From Nocardioides mangrovi (GTDB lineage Bacteria; Actinomycetota; Actinomycetes; Propionibacteriales; Nocardioidaceae), in the NCBI RefSeq assembly GCF_020073815.1, contig NZ_JAIQZJ010000009.1:62001-126000 (forward strand): a stretch of 64,000 bases of DNA, read 5' to 3'. Both the position numbers and the translations under genes were made by a program. The notes under the pieces were generated by a model, which saw nothing but the letters and a program-made list of their open reading frames with translations, did no database searches and was not told the origin of the DNA. Numbering within the stretch: the first letter of the stretch is position 1; every line of letters starts with the position of its first letter. Of the stretch, positions 32,695-42,942 are shown piece by piece.

Positions 32695-33864
32695 ATGACA
32701 ACGACAGCACAGCTCCCGACGGAGCAGAAGCCCATCCACCACCCCACCAACGACTCCCTGCTCACCCGAGCCAGAGCGATCGGTCCGGTGCTCGCCGAGC
32801 ACGCCGCCCGGCACGACGCCGACGGCACTTTCGTGTCCGAGGCCTACGACGCGCTGCGCTCGGCCGGCCTGCTGCGGGCCGCCGTCCCGGTCGAGCTCGG
32901 CGGCGACGGCGCCACGATCGCCGAGCTCACGGCGCTGCAGCGCGAGCTCGCCCACCACTGCGGCTCGACCGCGCTCGCGAGCTCGATGCACCAGCACGTG
33001 GTCGCCTTCACGGCGTGGCGCTACCGCCGCGGGCTGCCGGGCGCCGAGGCCACGCTGCGCCGGGTCGCCGAGGACGACCTCCTGCTGGTCTCCACGGGCG
33101 GTGGCGACTACACGCACCCGCGCGGCGAGGCCGTCCGCGTCGACGGCGGCTACCGCGTCAGCGGCCACAAGCGGTTCGCCAGCCAGTCGTCGCACGGCGG
33201 TGTCATGTCGACGATGTTCACCTTCGAGGACCCCGAGCAGGGCACCCGGGTGCTCAACATGGCCGTGCCGCTGGTCGGGGAGGGCGTCACCGTCGCCGAC
33301 AACTGGAACACCCTCGGCATGCGCGGCACCGCGAGCCACGACGTCGTCGTCGAGGACGTCTTCGTCCCCGACGAGCGGGTGCTCGCCAACCGTCCGTACG
33401 GCGTGGTCGACGGCCCGCTGCAGGTGATCTCGGTCATCGGGTTCACGATCGTCAGCGGCGCCTACCTCGGCGTCGCCGAGTCGGCCTACCGGGCGGCGAA
33501 GGAGGCCGCGTCGCACAAGGCCGGCAACGTCCTGGTGCAGCGCCAGCTGGGCGTGATGCGGCACAAGCTGGACGTCGCCTCATGGGCGCTCGACGGCGCC
33601 CTCGCGGCCGTCGGCGAGGACCCGGTGCCGTCCCACGACGCCTACCTCGCCGTGATGATCGCGAAGGCCGAGATCGCCCAGGCCGGCGTCGAGGTCTGCG
33701 ACCTCGCGATGGACGTCGCCGGCGGCCCGGCCTTCTTCCGTGGCTCGGTGATCGAGCGTGCCTACCGCGACATCCGGGCGGCGAAGTTCCACCCGCTGAC
33801 CCCGGACGCGACCCACGTGCTCGCGGGCCAGCAGGAGCTCGGCGTACCCGGGCTGCTGCAGTAG
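32695..33864 (+). CDS. Acyl-CoA-dehydrogenase-fold flavoprotein (DszC/oxygenase-like)
   Basis: The 389-residue protein has the acyl-CoA dehydrogenase fold but resembles flavin-dependent monooxygenases and nitroalkane-type enzymes of the DszC/HpaH group: SGHKRFASQSSHGGVMSTMFTF in the beta domain, WNTLGMRGTASHDVVVEDVFVPDERV, and the C-terminal GGPAFFRGSVIERAYRDIRAAKFHPL. The catalytic Glu of dehydrogenases is not seen. ATG 32695 fits the family N-terminus. The gene stands alone and ends at a strong terminator. Confidence 0.83.
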   Translation: MTTTAQLPTEQKPIHHPTNDSLLTRARAIGPVLAEHAARHDADGTFVSEAYDALRSAGLLRAAVPVELGGDGATIAELTALQRELAHHCGSTALASSMHQHVVAFTAWRYRRGLPGAEATLRRVAEDDLLLVSTGGGDYTHPRGEAVRVDGGYRVSGHKRFASQSSHGGVMSTMFTFEDPEQGTRVLNMAVPLVGEGVTVADNWNTLGMRGTASHDVVVEDVFVPDERVLANRPYGVVDGPLQVISVIGFTIVSGAYLGVAESAYRAAKEAASHKAGNVLVQRQLGVMRHKLDVASWALDGALAAVGEDPVPSHDAYLAVMIAKAEIAQAGVEVCDLAMDVAGGPAFFRGSVIERAYRDIRAAKFHPLTPDATHVLAGQQELGVPGLLQ

Positions 33865-33888
33865 CGGCGACCGGTGTCGACGCAAGAA

Positions 33889-33938
33889 GAGGGCCCCGCC
33901 GGCTGACGGGAGACGGACCTGCTGCCGGCGGGGCCCTC
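33889..33938. terminator. Strong stem-loop terminator
   Basis: GAGGGCCCCGCCGGC (33889-33903) pairs perfectly over 15 bases with GCCGGCGGGGCCCTC (33924-33938) around a 20-base loop. It lies between two convergent genes and is likely to serve both. Confidence 0.85.
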
Positions 33939-33975
33939 GTGCCCCTCCCGAGTTCTCGGGGCTGTGGAGGGGCGG

Positions 33976-35289
33976 TCAGGAGTTGGACGTCTGGGCGTCC
34001 GAGTCGAGCGTGAGCGTGGTGGTCTTGGTGTCGCCGTCCCGGGTGTAGGTCACGGTGACCTCGTCGCCCGGCCGGTAGGACCGGATGGTGGCGACCAGGG
34101 AGTCGGCGCTGGTGATCAGCTCGTCGTCGACCTTGGTGATCACGTCGCCCTTGGCGAGGCCGGCGTTGTCGGCGGTCGAGTTCGCGGTGACGTTGACGAC
34201 CTGGGCGCCCTGCTCGACCTCGGCGCCGTTCTGCGTGGGCAGGTCACCCACCGAGATGCCGAGGCGCGCGTGGGTGGGGGTCTCGCCCTTGCGCAGCTGG
34301 TCGATGATCGGCATGACCTCGTCCATCGGGATGGCGAAGCCGAGGCCGATCGAGCCGGACTCGCTCTCCGAGGAGTCGCTGGCGGTGCGGATCGAGGAGT
34401 TGATGCCGACGACGTTGCCGTTCATGTCGACGAGCGCGCCGCCGCTGTTGCCGGGGTTGATCGCGGCGTCGGTCTGGATGGCGGGGTACGTCGTGCTGTT
34501 GCCGGATCCGTCGGAGCCGACGTCGACCGGACGGTTGAGGGCGCTCACGATGCCGCTGGTCACCGTCGAGTCGAGGCCGAAGGGTGACCCGATCGCGACG
34601 ACGCTCTCGCCGACCTTGAGGCCGGACGACTTGCCGATGGTCGCCGGGGTGAGGTCCGAGACGCCCTCGGCCTTCACGACGGCGGTGTCCGTGAGCGGGT
34701 CGGTGCCCACGATCGTCGCCTTGGCCGACGAGCCGTCGTTGAAGAAGACGGTCATCGAGCCGCCGTTGCCGGCGACCTCGGCGACGTGGTTGTTGGTGAG
34801 GATCTCGCCGTCGGAGCTGAGGATGATGCCCGACCCGGAGCCCGCGCCCTGGTTGCCGCTCACGTCGATCTTCACGACCGAGGGCAGCACCTTCGCGGCG
34901 ACCTGCTCGACGGAGCCGTCGGCCGCCGGCTGGTCCGGGGTGTCGACGACCTGGGAGGTCGACGGGGCGCCGGAGGGGCTGGCGCTCGAGTCGCTGTCGT
35001 CGAGAGCGTTCCAGGCGGCGGCCCCACCGACGCCGGCTCCGGCGCCGACGACGAGGGCGGTGGCGACCACGGCGGCCGCGAGGCCGGCGCGGCGCGGACG
35101 CCGCGGCTCGGGGCCGGACTCGGACTGGAGGAAGACGGTGTCCTGCGGCGGTCCCTGCGGCGGTCCCTGCGGCGGGCCCTGCGGCGGGCCCTGCGGCGGC
35201 GGCCCCTGGGGAGCGGAGAAGTAGGGGTTCTGCGGCTGCTGCGGGCCGGGCTGCGATCCCGGCAGCGGCGTGGTCGGCTCGTCGTCCAT
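33976..35289 (-). CDS. HtrA/DegP-like trypsin serine protease with PDZ domain
   Basis: The 437-residue protein has a cytoplasmic N-terminus (1 to about 65) with repeated GPPQ units, a single membrane helix (about 68-92), a trypsin-like protease domain and a C-terminal PDZ domain. The catalytic triad is His168 (NNHVAEV), Asp201 (DPLTDTAV) and Ser282 (GNSGGAL). This is the actinobacterial PepD/HtrA layout, in which an outward-facing protease handles misfolded envelope proteins. The GPPQ run comes from a 12-base repeat in the DNA near 35150-35215. No two-component system is adjacent. Confidence 0.93.
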   Translation of the reverse strand: MDDEPTTPLPGSQPGPQQPQNPYFSAPQGPPPQGPPQGPPQGPPQGPPQDTVFLQSESGPEPRRPRRAGLAAAVVATALVVGAGAGVGGAAAWNALDDSDSSASPSGAPSTSQVVDTPDQPAADGSVEQVAAKVLPSVVKIDVSGNQGAGSGSGIILSSDGEILTNNHVAEVAGNGGSMTVFFNDGSSAKATIVGTDPLTDTAVVKAEGVSDLTPATIGKSSGLKVGESVVAIGSPFGLDSTVTSGIVSALNRPVDVGSDGSGNSTTYPAIQTDAAINPGNSGGALVDMNGNVVGINSSIRTASDSSESESGSIGLGFAIPMDEVMPIIDQLRKGETPTHARLGISVGDLPTQNGAEVEQGAQVVNVTANSTADNAGLAKGDVITKVDDELITSADSLVATIRSYRPGDEVTVTYTRDGDTKTTTLTLDSDAQTSNS

Positions 35290-35365
35290 GCCCTCACTGT
35301 GTGGGCGGAGGCTGTGACGAGCCTGAGATGGCGCTGGACGACCGAGAAGAAGTGCCCGGCGTCGC

Positions 35366-35878
35366 TCAGGAATCCTCGGTGGCGAGGGTGAGCTTCTTCA
35401 GGAGCGCCGCGAGGGTGGTCCGCTCGTCGGGGGTGAGAGCGGCGGCCAGGTCGTCCTCGGCACGTCCGCGCAATGCCATCGCCCGGCGCCAGACCTCGAT
35501 GCCGGCCTTCGTCACCTCCACGTCGACCCGGCGCCGGTCGTCGGCCGAGGCCCGGCGCTGGATCCAGCCGGCCTTCTCGAGGGTGTCGAGCCGTCCGGTC
35601 ATGCCGGCCCCGCTGATCCCGAGGTCGGCGGCCAGCGCCGAGGGGCTCGCCTGTCCCGGGGTGTCCCGGATCATCAGGTGGTGGAGGGTGTCGTACTCGA
35701 AGTCCTGGAGACCGACCTGCTCGAGCGCGACCCGCTTGGTGCTGCGGAGGTACTCCCTGAGGCGGCCGATCCGGACCACGATCGCCTCGACGTCGTCGTC
35801 GAAGCTGACGTCGATCCAGTGGTCGCGCCAGCGCGCGACGTGCCGGTCCGCCCAGTCCTCGGGACCCTCCTCCGCCAT
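35366..35878 (-). CDS. MarR-family regulator
   Basis: The 170-residue product has a MarR winged-helix domain: SPSALAADLGISGAGMTGRLDTLEKAGWIQRR is the recognition region and the SADDRRRVDVEVTKAG wing follows. The N-terminal 45 residues are long and charged. It diverges from an MFS transporter gene, with a perfect palindrome in the 60-base gap. It likely represses the transporter and itself, with a small-molecule inducer. ATG 35878 is the start. Confidence 0.9.
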   Translation of the reverse strand: MAEEGPEDWADRHVARWRDHWIDVSFDDDVEAIVVRIGRLREYLRSTKRVALEQVGLQDFEYDTLHHLMIRDTPGQASPSALAADLGISGAGMTGRLDTLEKAGWIQRRASADDRRRVDVEVTKAGIEVWRRAMALRGRAEDDLAAALTPDERTTLAALLKKLTLATEDS

Positions 35879-35910
35879 GGGGCGATCCTAGTGGGAGCTT
35901 CGTTGACGAA

Positions 35911-35928
35911 TAATTCGCTGGCGAATTA
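35911..35928. promoter_or_regulatory. MarR operator (18-bp palindrome)
   Basis: TAATTCGC (35911-35918) and GCGAATTA (35921-35928) are perfectly inverted around TG. The site lies 33 bases from the MarR start and 10 bases before the MFS start. AT-rich halves in this GC-rich genome make chance unlikely. Confidence 0.82.
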
Positions 35929-35938
35929 CATTCTGCCC

Positions 35939-37171
35939 GTGACCACTCCCGTCGACGTCGACACCGTCCGGGACCGCCTCGGCCCGCTGCGGTACCCCGA
36001 CTTCCGCTGGCTGGTCACCGGCACCGCCACGAGCGGGCTCGGCAACGCGATCGCGCCGGTGGCGCTCGCCTTCGCGGTCCTCGATCTCGGCGGCTCGGCC
36101 TCGGACCTCGGGCTCGTGGTCGCGGCGTACGCGCTCGCCGAGGTCGTCACGATCCTCTTCGGCGGCGTGCTCGGCGACCGGGTGCCGCGCCAGCTGATGA
36201 TGGAGTGGTCGGCCACCGCCTGCGCGGCCAGCCAGGGCGTGCTCGCCGTCCTCCTCCTCGGCGGGTGGGCGACGCTGCCGGCGATCGGGCTGATCGGCGT
36301 GGCGACCGGCTGCCTCGGCGCCCTCAGCAGTCCCTCCGCCAACGCGATGACCCGGCTGACGGTGCCGCGGGACGTGCTCGGGTCGGCGGTCGCCGTCCGG
36401 TCGCTGCTGCAGACCGGTGCCGCCGTCGTCGGCTACTGCGTCGGGGGCGTCCTCGTGGCCGCCACCGGCTCCGGCTGGGCGATCGCCGTCGACGCGGCGA
36501 CCTTCGTCGTCGCGGCCCTCTTCTTCTCCCGCCTCCGCGTCCCGCACACCCGCCCCGACGCCGGGTCCACCGGCTTCCTCGGCGACCTCGGCGAGGGCCT
36601 GCGCGAGGTGCTCCGGCACACGTGGCTGTGGCTCCTCATCGGCCAGGCGCTGCTCTACCACCTCTGCTACGGCGGCGCGCAGAGCGTGCTCGGTCCGATC
36701 GTGGTCGGCGACGGCTTCGGCCGCTCCGCCTGGGGCCTGGCGCTCGGCACGCTGATGGCCGGCTTCGTGGCCGGCGGCCTCCTCTGCCTGCGGTGGCGGC
36801 CCCGGCACGGGCTCTACGTCGGGACCGCGATGCTCAGCCTGACCGCGGCGTTCCCGGTCGCCATGGCGCTGAGCGACCACCTGCTCCCGATCCTGGTCGG
36901 CGCGTTCCTGCACGGACTCGGGCTCCAGGTCTTCAGCGTGCAGTGGGACGTCTCGATCCAGCAGAACATCCGCGAGGAGATGCTCTCCCGCGTCTACTCC
37001 TTCGACATGGTCGGATCCTTCGTCGCTCGCCCGCTCGGGCTCGTCCTGACCGGGCCGGTGGCCGGCCTGGTCGGCTACCAGGACTGGCTGCTGCTGGTCG
37101 GCCTCGTGATGGCCGCGTCGTCGTTCGGGGCCCTGCTCTCGACCGACGTACGCCGCCTGCAGCGCAGCTGA
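35939..37171 (+). CDS. MFS transporter
   Basis: The 410-residue protein has about 12 hydrophobic helices. The loop between helices 2 and 3 reads FGGVLGDRVPRQLMM, the MFS GxxxDRxxRR motif. It resembles MFS_3/DHA drug exporters. GTG 35939 begins at the conserved N-terminal PLRYPDFRWLVTG; the operator overlaps its promoter. Control by the divergent MarR gene suggests induction by its export substrate. Substrate unknown. Confidence 0.88.
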   Translation: MTTPVDVDTVRDRLGPLRYPDFRWLVTGTATSGLGNAIAPVALAFAVLDLGGSASDLGLVVAAYALAEVVTILFGGVLGDRVPRQLMMEWSATACAASQGVLAVLLLGGWATLPAIGLIGVATGCLGALSSPSANAMTRLTVPRDVLGSAVAVRSLLQTGAAVVGYCVGGVLVAATGSGWAIAVDAATFVVAALFFSRLRVPHTRPDAGSTGFLGDLGEGLREVLRHTWLWLLIGQALLYHLCYGGAQSVLGPIVVGDGFGRSAWGLALGTLMAGFVAGGLLCLRWRPRHGLYVGTAMLSLTAAFPVAMALSDHLLPILVGAFLHGLGLQVFSVQWDVSIQQNIREEMLSRVYSFDMVGSFVARPLGLVLTGPVAGLVGYQDWLLLVGLVMAASSFGALLSTDVRRLQRS

Positions 37172-37279
37172 GCCCTGCTCCTGGTCCAGTCAGATTGCTC
37201 TCGTTTTCCCCGATCCGGTCGCTGACCCTCGCCCTCATCTGTCAGGGTGTCGACAATCGACCTAACTGGGGGGTTTGTC

Positions 37280-39769
37280 GTGGGGGGCTTGTCCGCGCTG
37301 CTGCGCGCCAACACGCTGCGTGTTCCTGTGCTCGTCTCGGTGATCGCCGCCGCCGGCCTCGTGGCCGTCGTGGCGCCGCTCGACGGGCCTGCCGACGCCA
37401 CGTCGCCGACGTGCTCGTCCGGCACGGCCACGTCCAACGCGTTCGGTCCGGCCACCGGCTGGACCGAGTTCGTGGAGACCGACGGCACCCGGGGCGCGGA
37501 GTCCGAGGGCGCCATCGCGTACGGCGGCAACCATGCCGCGAGCGGCTTCCCCGTCGGCACCCGGCTGCCGTCCGGCTTCGCGGCCACCTCGCCCGCGCTG
37601 GTGATCGCCGGCACGCACGGCACCTACAACCTCCAGAAGGGCAGTGCCTACGTCACGCCCGCCTCGGGGGTGAACTTCAACGGCGGCAGCGGCACCGGCC
37701 ACCTGGCGACCATCCCGATCAACTTCACCAGCGCCTTCAGCGACCTGCGGACGCTGTCGACCTCGTGGGGCGCCGCCGCGGCGACCGGCACCGTCACCTC
37801 CGGGACCGCGGGCGGCAACGCGGCGCTGGTCTTCACCGGCACCAGCACCAGCCTCAACGTCTTCGCGCCCTCGGTGGCCCAGATGGCGCTCCTCGCCTCG
37901 GGCACCCACATCTCGCTCGTCGTGCCCGCCGGCGCGACGACGATCATCAACGTGCCCGGCACGTCGGCCACCTTCGGCGGTCAGATGTGGGTCAACGGCA
38001 ACCAGGCCAACGACAGCGTGATGGCGTCGTACCCGGGCGTCGTCTGGAACTTCCCCGACGCCACCAGCGTGACCCTCAACTTCGGGTCGGCATGGGGCGG
38101 TCACATCCTCGCGCCCAAGGCCGCCGTCACGGTCAACCAGGTCGGCCACACCATCGGCCAGGTCATCGCCAAGAGCTTCACCTCGAACTTCGAGACCCAC
38201 CAGAACCTCTTCCCGTCCGACGCCTGCGTCCCCGGCACCCCGCCCAGCACGCCGGGCACCTCGGACGTGACCATCACCAAGTCGGCCTCGACCGCGTCGC
38301 CCATGGGCGGCTCGACCTTCAGCTACACCCTGACCGCCTCCAACGTCGGCAACGCCGACGCCACCGGCGTCGTCATCCGCGACGCGCTGCCCGCCGGCGT
38401 CACCTTCGTCTCCGCCACGTCCCCGTGCACCCAGGCGGCCGGCGTCGTCACCTGCAACGTCGGCACCATCGCCCAGGGCGCCTCGACCTCGGTCACGATC
38501 ACGGTCACGGCCGACCCGATCGCGGGTGCCGGCCCGGTCGACGACTCGGGCGGCAACCACTGGATGACGCCGTACCACCCCGAGGCGCAGGTCGACCTCG
38601 AGGCCGGGCAGCAGCGCAGCGTCACGCTCGGCTGCAATGCCGGTGACATCCTCAGCGACGGCGACTTCCGGGTCGACCACGTCGACCAGGGCACCGGCGC
38701 CTTCTCCGACGTGAAGGTCCTCAGCTCGCAGAGCACCGCGGTCGACACCTGGAAGGGCGTGATCCGCAACGACACGACGGGCCGGGTCCAGGCCAAGGCG
38801 TTCATCGTCTGCCTGCCGGGCCAGACCGAGGGCGGCGCCGACGGCCACCGCCACAACCTGCTCGCCGACAACGCGCTCGTCACCGGCACGCAGTCGCTGC
38901 CGGTCGGGCACACCGAGACGACGCTGACCTGCCGCGCCGGCACCGTGCCGATCGCGCCGGGCTACGACCTGTCCGCGGCGGGTCCGGTCCTCTCCGGCTC
39001 CGAGGCCGACTACACCGCCCGGACGTGGACCTTCTCCTTCGACGCCACCGCGCCCGTGACGGTGACCACCAGCGTGCGCTGCCTCTCGACCACGACCAGT
39101 GCGGTCGCCGGCCACACGCACCAGCTCCGCTTCACCCACGTGGTCAACCATGTGAGCGTCCCGGGCAGCACCCCGGCCGAGGGCACCGAGTACAAGGTCA
39201 CCTGCCCCGACGACGCCAAGGGCGTGGTCGGCACCTTCGACCTGCCGCCCACCGTGCGGTCGTGGGGCAACGACCCGCGCCTGAAGGAGCGCGCCTTCCG
39301 CCTCTTCAACCAGTCCGGTACGGCGCAGGACGCGACCATCGACCTGCTCTGCCTGAGCGACCGGGTCGGCACCGGCATGGGCACCACGGTGCCCGTGTCG
39401 ATCGTGAACACCGCGACGGTCACGTCGACCTCGACGGACGCCAACAGCGCGAACAACTCGGCCTCGGCGACCGTCGCCGTCCAGCCCGGCAGCACGACCG
39501 CGACGCCCTCGGGCCGGGTCGCGGTCTCCGGGTCGACCGCCGCGATGCGGGTGCTGTCCTCGATGCCGGGCACCGGCACCGTCAGGGTCACCTCGGCCGG
39601 CACCGTCCTCGCGAAGGGGACCGTGCGGCTCGCCGCGGGGTCCGCGACCACCGCGAGGGTGAGGCTCACGAAGGCCGGCAAGGCCAGGATCGGCACGCTC
39701 TCGACGGTCCGGGTGAAGGTGGACCCGAGCCGCGGCAAGGCGGTCACGCGGACCGTCGCCGTCGGCTGA
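37280..39769 (+). CDS. Secreted choice-of-anchor A / DUF11 protein with inserted Cys-pair repeats
   Basis: The 829-residue protein has a signal sequence in the first ~40 residues (VPVLVSVIAAAGLVAVVAP). A choice-of-anchor A type beta domain follows (about 45-310; FGPATGWTEFV, GGHILAPKAAVTVNQVGHTIGQV). A DUF11 domain begins DVTITKSASTASPMGGSTFSYTLTA in part. That domain is interrupted after TVTADPIAG by some 270 residues holding three repeats, each with a Cys pair, then resumes with NTATVTSTSTDANSANN. A C-terminal beta domain ends the protein. GTG 37280 follows TGGGGGG. An exported surface or matrix role is likely; there is no LPxTG sortase signal. Confidence 0.8.
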   Translation: MGGLSALLRANTLRVPVLVSVIAAAGLVAVVAPLDGPADATSPTCSSGTATSNAFGPATGWTEFVETDGTRGAESEGAIAYGGNHAASGFPVGTRLPSGFAATSPALVIAGTHGTYNLQKGSAYVTPASGVNFNGGSGTGHLATIPINFTSAFSDLRTLSTSWGAAAATGTVTSGTAGGNAALVFTGTSTSLNVFAPSVAQMALLASGTHISLVVPAGATTIINVPGTSATFGGQMWVNGNQANDSVMASYPGVVWNFPDATSVTLNFGSAWGGHILAPKAAVTVNQVGHTIGQVIAKSFTSNFETHQNLFPSDACVPGTPPSTPGTSDVTITKSASTASPMGGSTFSYTLTASNVGNADATGVVIRDALPAGVTFVSATSPCTQAAGVVTCNVGTIAQGASTSVTITVTADPIAGAGPVDDSGGNHWMTPYHPEAQVDLEAGQQRSVTLGCNAGDILSDGDFRVDHVDQGTGAFSDVKVLSSQSTAVDTWKGVIRNDTTGRVQAKAFIVCLPGQTEGGADGHRHNLLADNALVTGTQSLPVGHTETTLTCRAGTVPIAPGYDLSAAGPVLSGSEADYTARTWTFSFDATAPVTVTTSVRCLSTTTSAVAGHTHQLRFTHVVNHVSVPGSTPAEGTEYKVTCPDDAKGVVGTFDLPPTVRSWGNDPRLKERAFRLFNQSGTAQDATIDLLCLSDRVGTGMGTTVPVSIVNTATVTSTSTDANSANNSASATVAVQPGSTTATPSGRVAVSGSTAAMRVLSSMPGTGTVRVTSAGTVLAKGTVRLAAGSATTARVRLTKAGKARIGTLSTVRVKVDPSRGKAVTRTVAVG

Positions 39770-39782
39770 CCGTCGACCGGCC

Positions 39783-40390
39783 TCAGATCGGCAGGCTGCG
39801 GCTGCGCAGCTCGGTGCGCAGCTCGGCCGCACCGGTGAAGAGGATGCCGTCCATCCCGAGCGCGGCCGCGGCGTCGACGTTGAGCTGCTTGTCGTCGACG
39901 AAGGCCAGGCGGTCGAACGGTAGGCCGGCCCGATCGGCGGCGATCTCGTAGGCCCGTGGGTCCGGCTTGGCCGCCTTGACCTCGCCCGAGACGACGACGT
40001 CGTCGAGCAGCCGGAGCACCTCGAAGTGCGGGGCCGCGTGGGGGTAGTAGAGCTCGTCGGACCAGTTGGTCAGCCCCACCAGCCGGATGCCGGCGCCGTG
40101 CAGGTCGCGGACGACCTCGAGCGAGCCCGGCACCTCGCTGAGCGAGGCGGGGAAGTGGTCGAGGTAGGCCCGCGCGTGGGGGAGCCAGTGCGGGTGGCTG
40201 CGGCGTACCTCGTCGACGCCGTCGGCCCACGACCGCCCCGAGTCCTGCTCGTGGTTCCAGGCCATGAAGTCGAAGTCGTCGGCCGTGAGGAACTTCTCCG
40301 CCTCAACGGAACCGACCCCCGCCGCGATGGCGAGGGCCGGTTGCCAGTCGATGAGGACGTTCCCCAGGTCGAGGACGACGCCCGCAGGGG

Positions 40391-40394
<4 letters not shown>
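39783..40394 (-). CDS. HAD-family hydrolase (HAD-IA phosphatase)
   Basis: The 203-residue product has HAD motif I DLGNVLIDW (Asp9 is the nucleophile), motif II LTNWS, Lys in GEVKAAKPDPRAYEIAA (motif III) and motif IV FVDDKQLNVDAA. The CAP region is helical. It resembles YihX-type sugar-phosphate phosphatases (alpha-D-glucose-1-phosphate). GTG 40394 overlaps the citrate synthase stop by four bases, so the two are co-translated. Whether it serves central metabolism is unclear. Confidence 0.88.
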
Positions 40395-41680
<1,286 letters not shown>

Positions 41681-41760
41681 CCGCCCAACCTACTTGGCAC
41701 CGGGTGACCGTGCGAACCCGGTGTCCGCGGAACGACGTGTGACAAATCCGGCTCCGCCGA

Positions 41761-41790
41761 TTCGACACCCGCGGAGGCCCCCCGTAGTCT
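41761..41790 (+). promoter_or_regulatory. Putative rplM promoter
   Basis: TTCGAC (41761-41766), an 18-base spacer, and TAGTCT (41785-41790) followed by TGT form a promoter-like pair. The same TAGTCTTGT stretch precedes rplY. The leader would be about 160 bases and includes a hairpin. Confidence 0.5.
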
Positions 41791-41902
41791 TGTCAGTCGC
41801 GCCTCCTTCCGCGCCCTGACCCTGCCACGGGATCGGGACGCAGATCCGGACCTCACCGAGTGAGCAGCCGGGCCGTGTTCGTGAGAAGGCGTGGCACCAC
41901 CA

Positions 41903-41927
41903 CCCGCGGGGCACAGGGTCCCGCGGG
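41903..41927 (+). other. Hairpin in the rplM leader
   Basis: CCCGCGG (41903-41909) pairs with CCGCGGG (41921-41927) across 11 bases, about 25 bases before the rplM start. L13 operons in some bacteria are autoregulated through leaders; whether this one is cannot be told. Confidence 0.4.
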
Positions 41928-41952
41928 CCCTACGAACGAAGGACATTCCTCC

Positions 41953-42396
41953 GTGCGCACCTACAGCCCGAAGCCCGGCGACATCACGCGAGAGTGGCTC
42001 GTCATCGACGCCACCGACGTGGTCCTCGGCCGGCTCGCCGTCCAGACCGCCAACCTCCTGCGCGGCAAGCACAAGGCGATCTTCGCCCCGCACATGGACA
42101 CCGGTGACTTCGTCATCATCGTCAACGCGGAGAAGGTCGCCCTCTCCGGCGACAAGAAGACCACCAAGCTGGCCTACCGCCACTCCGGCTACCCGGGCGG
42201 TCTCTCCGCCACGCCGATCGGTGAGGTCCTCGAGAAGGACGCCCGCAAGGCCATCGAGAAGGCTGTCTGGGGCATGCTCCCCAAGAACAAGCTCGGCCGT
42301 CAGATGCTGAAGAAGCTCAAGGTCTACTCCGGCCCGAACCACCCCCACGCGGCCCAGAAGGCCACGCCGTTCGAGATCAAGCAGATCTCCCAGTAA
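41953..42396 (+). CDS. rplM: 50S ribosomal protein L13
   Basis: The 147-residue product is L13, an early-assembly 23S rRNA binding protein. Signatures are [29 protein letters not shown] in part, the [16 protein letters not shown] strand and [22 protein letters not shown]. It ends [12 protein letters not shown] 41953 is the start that aligns with the usual MRTYSPK N-terminus. It forms the standard rplM-rpsI-glmM block. Confidence 0.97.
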   Translation: MRTYSPKPGDITREWLVIDATDVVLGRLAVQTANLLRGKHKAIFAPHMDTGDFVIIVNAEKVALSGDKKTTKLAYRHSGYPGGLSATPIGEVLEKDARKAIEKAVWGMLPKNKLGRQMLKKLKVYSGPNHPHAAQKATPFEIKQISQ

Positions 42397-42433
42397 TCGT
42401 CTGACCGTCGAGAAAGACTGAGTGAGGAACATC

Positions 42434-42931
42434 GTGGCTGACACCACCGAGGTCGAGGAGACCTACGAGACCGACGAGCAGGGCATCGCCTACAGCTCGG
42501 AGAGCGCCCCGTCCGCGGACGCGCCCGCCCGCCCCGCGACCATCGCCCCCGCCGCGGCCACCGGCCGCCGCAAGGAGGCCGTCGCCCGCGTCCGCATCGT
42601 CCCCGGCACCGGCCAGTGGACCATCAACGGCCGCACGCTGGACTCCTACTTCCCGAACAAGCTGCACCAGCAGGTCGCGAACGAGCCGTTCGCCGCGCTG
42701 CAGCTCGAGGGTCGTTTCGACGTCATCGCCCGCATCCACGGCGGTGGCATCACCGGTCAGGCCGGCGCCCTGCGCCTCGGCGTGGCCCGCTGCCTGAACG
42801 CCATCGACGTCGAGGCCAACCGCCCGTCGCTCAAGAAGGCCGGGCTGCTCACGCGTGACGCCCGCGTCATCGAGCGCAAGAAGGCGGGTCTCAAGAAGGC
42901 CCGTAAGGCTCCGCAGTTCAGCAAGCGCTGA
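42434..42931 (+). CDS. rpsI: 30S ribosomal protein S9 with N-terminal extension
   Basis: The 165-residue protein has an acidic, Ala/Pro-rich extension of about 40 residues before the conserved S9 core, which begins [18 protein letters not shown] and ends [10 protein letters not shown]9 reaches the P-site tRNA through its basic C-terminal tail. Actinobacterial S9 commonly has such an extension. GTG 42434 is chosen because GAGGAA sits about five bases upstream; an earlier GTG at 42422 includes that ribosome-binding site. Confidence 0.95.
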   Translation: MADTTEVEETYETDEQGIAYSSESAPSADAPARPATIAPAAATGRRKEAVARVRIVPGTGQWTINGRTLDSYFPNKLHQQVANEPFAALQLEGRFDVIARIHGGGITGQAGALRLGVARCLNAIDVEANRPSLKKAGLLTRDARVIERKKAGLKKARKAPQFSKR

Positions 42932-42942
42932 TCCAGCTGCGC

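Noticed and set aside
35150..35215. 12-base repeats near the HtrA N-terminus looking like a short repeat array
   Set aside because: They are codons of the GPPQ protein repeat with no spacers; this is not a CRISPR array. No CRISPR-like array was seen anywhere in the window.
37262..39832. Long minus-strand open frame across the choice-of-anchor gene
   Set aside because: The product is Arg/Gly/Val-rich low-complexity sequence, and the plus strand encodes a clear signal peptide, DUF11 and paired Cys repeats.
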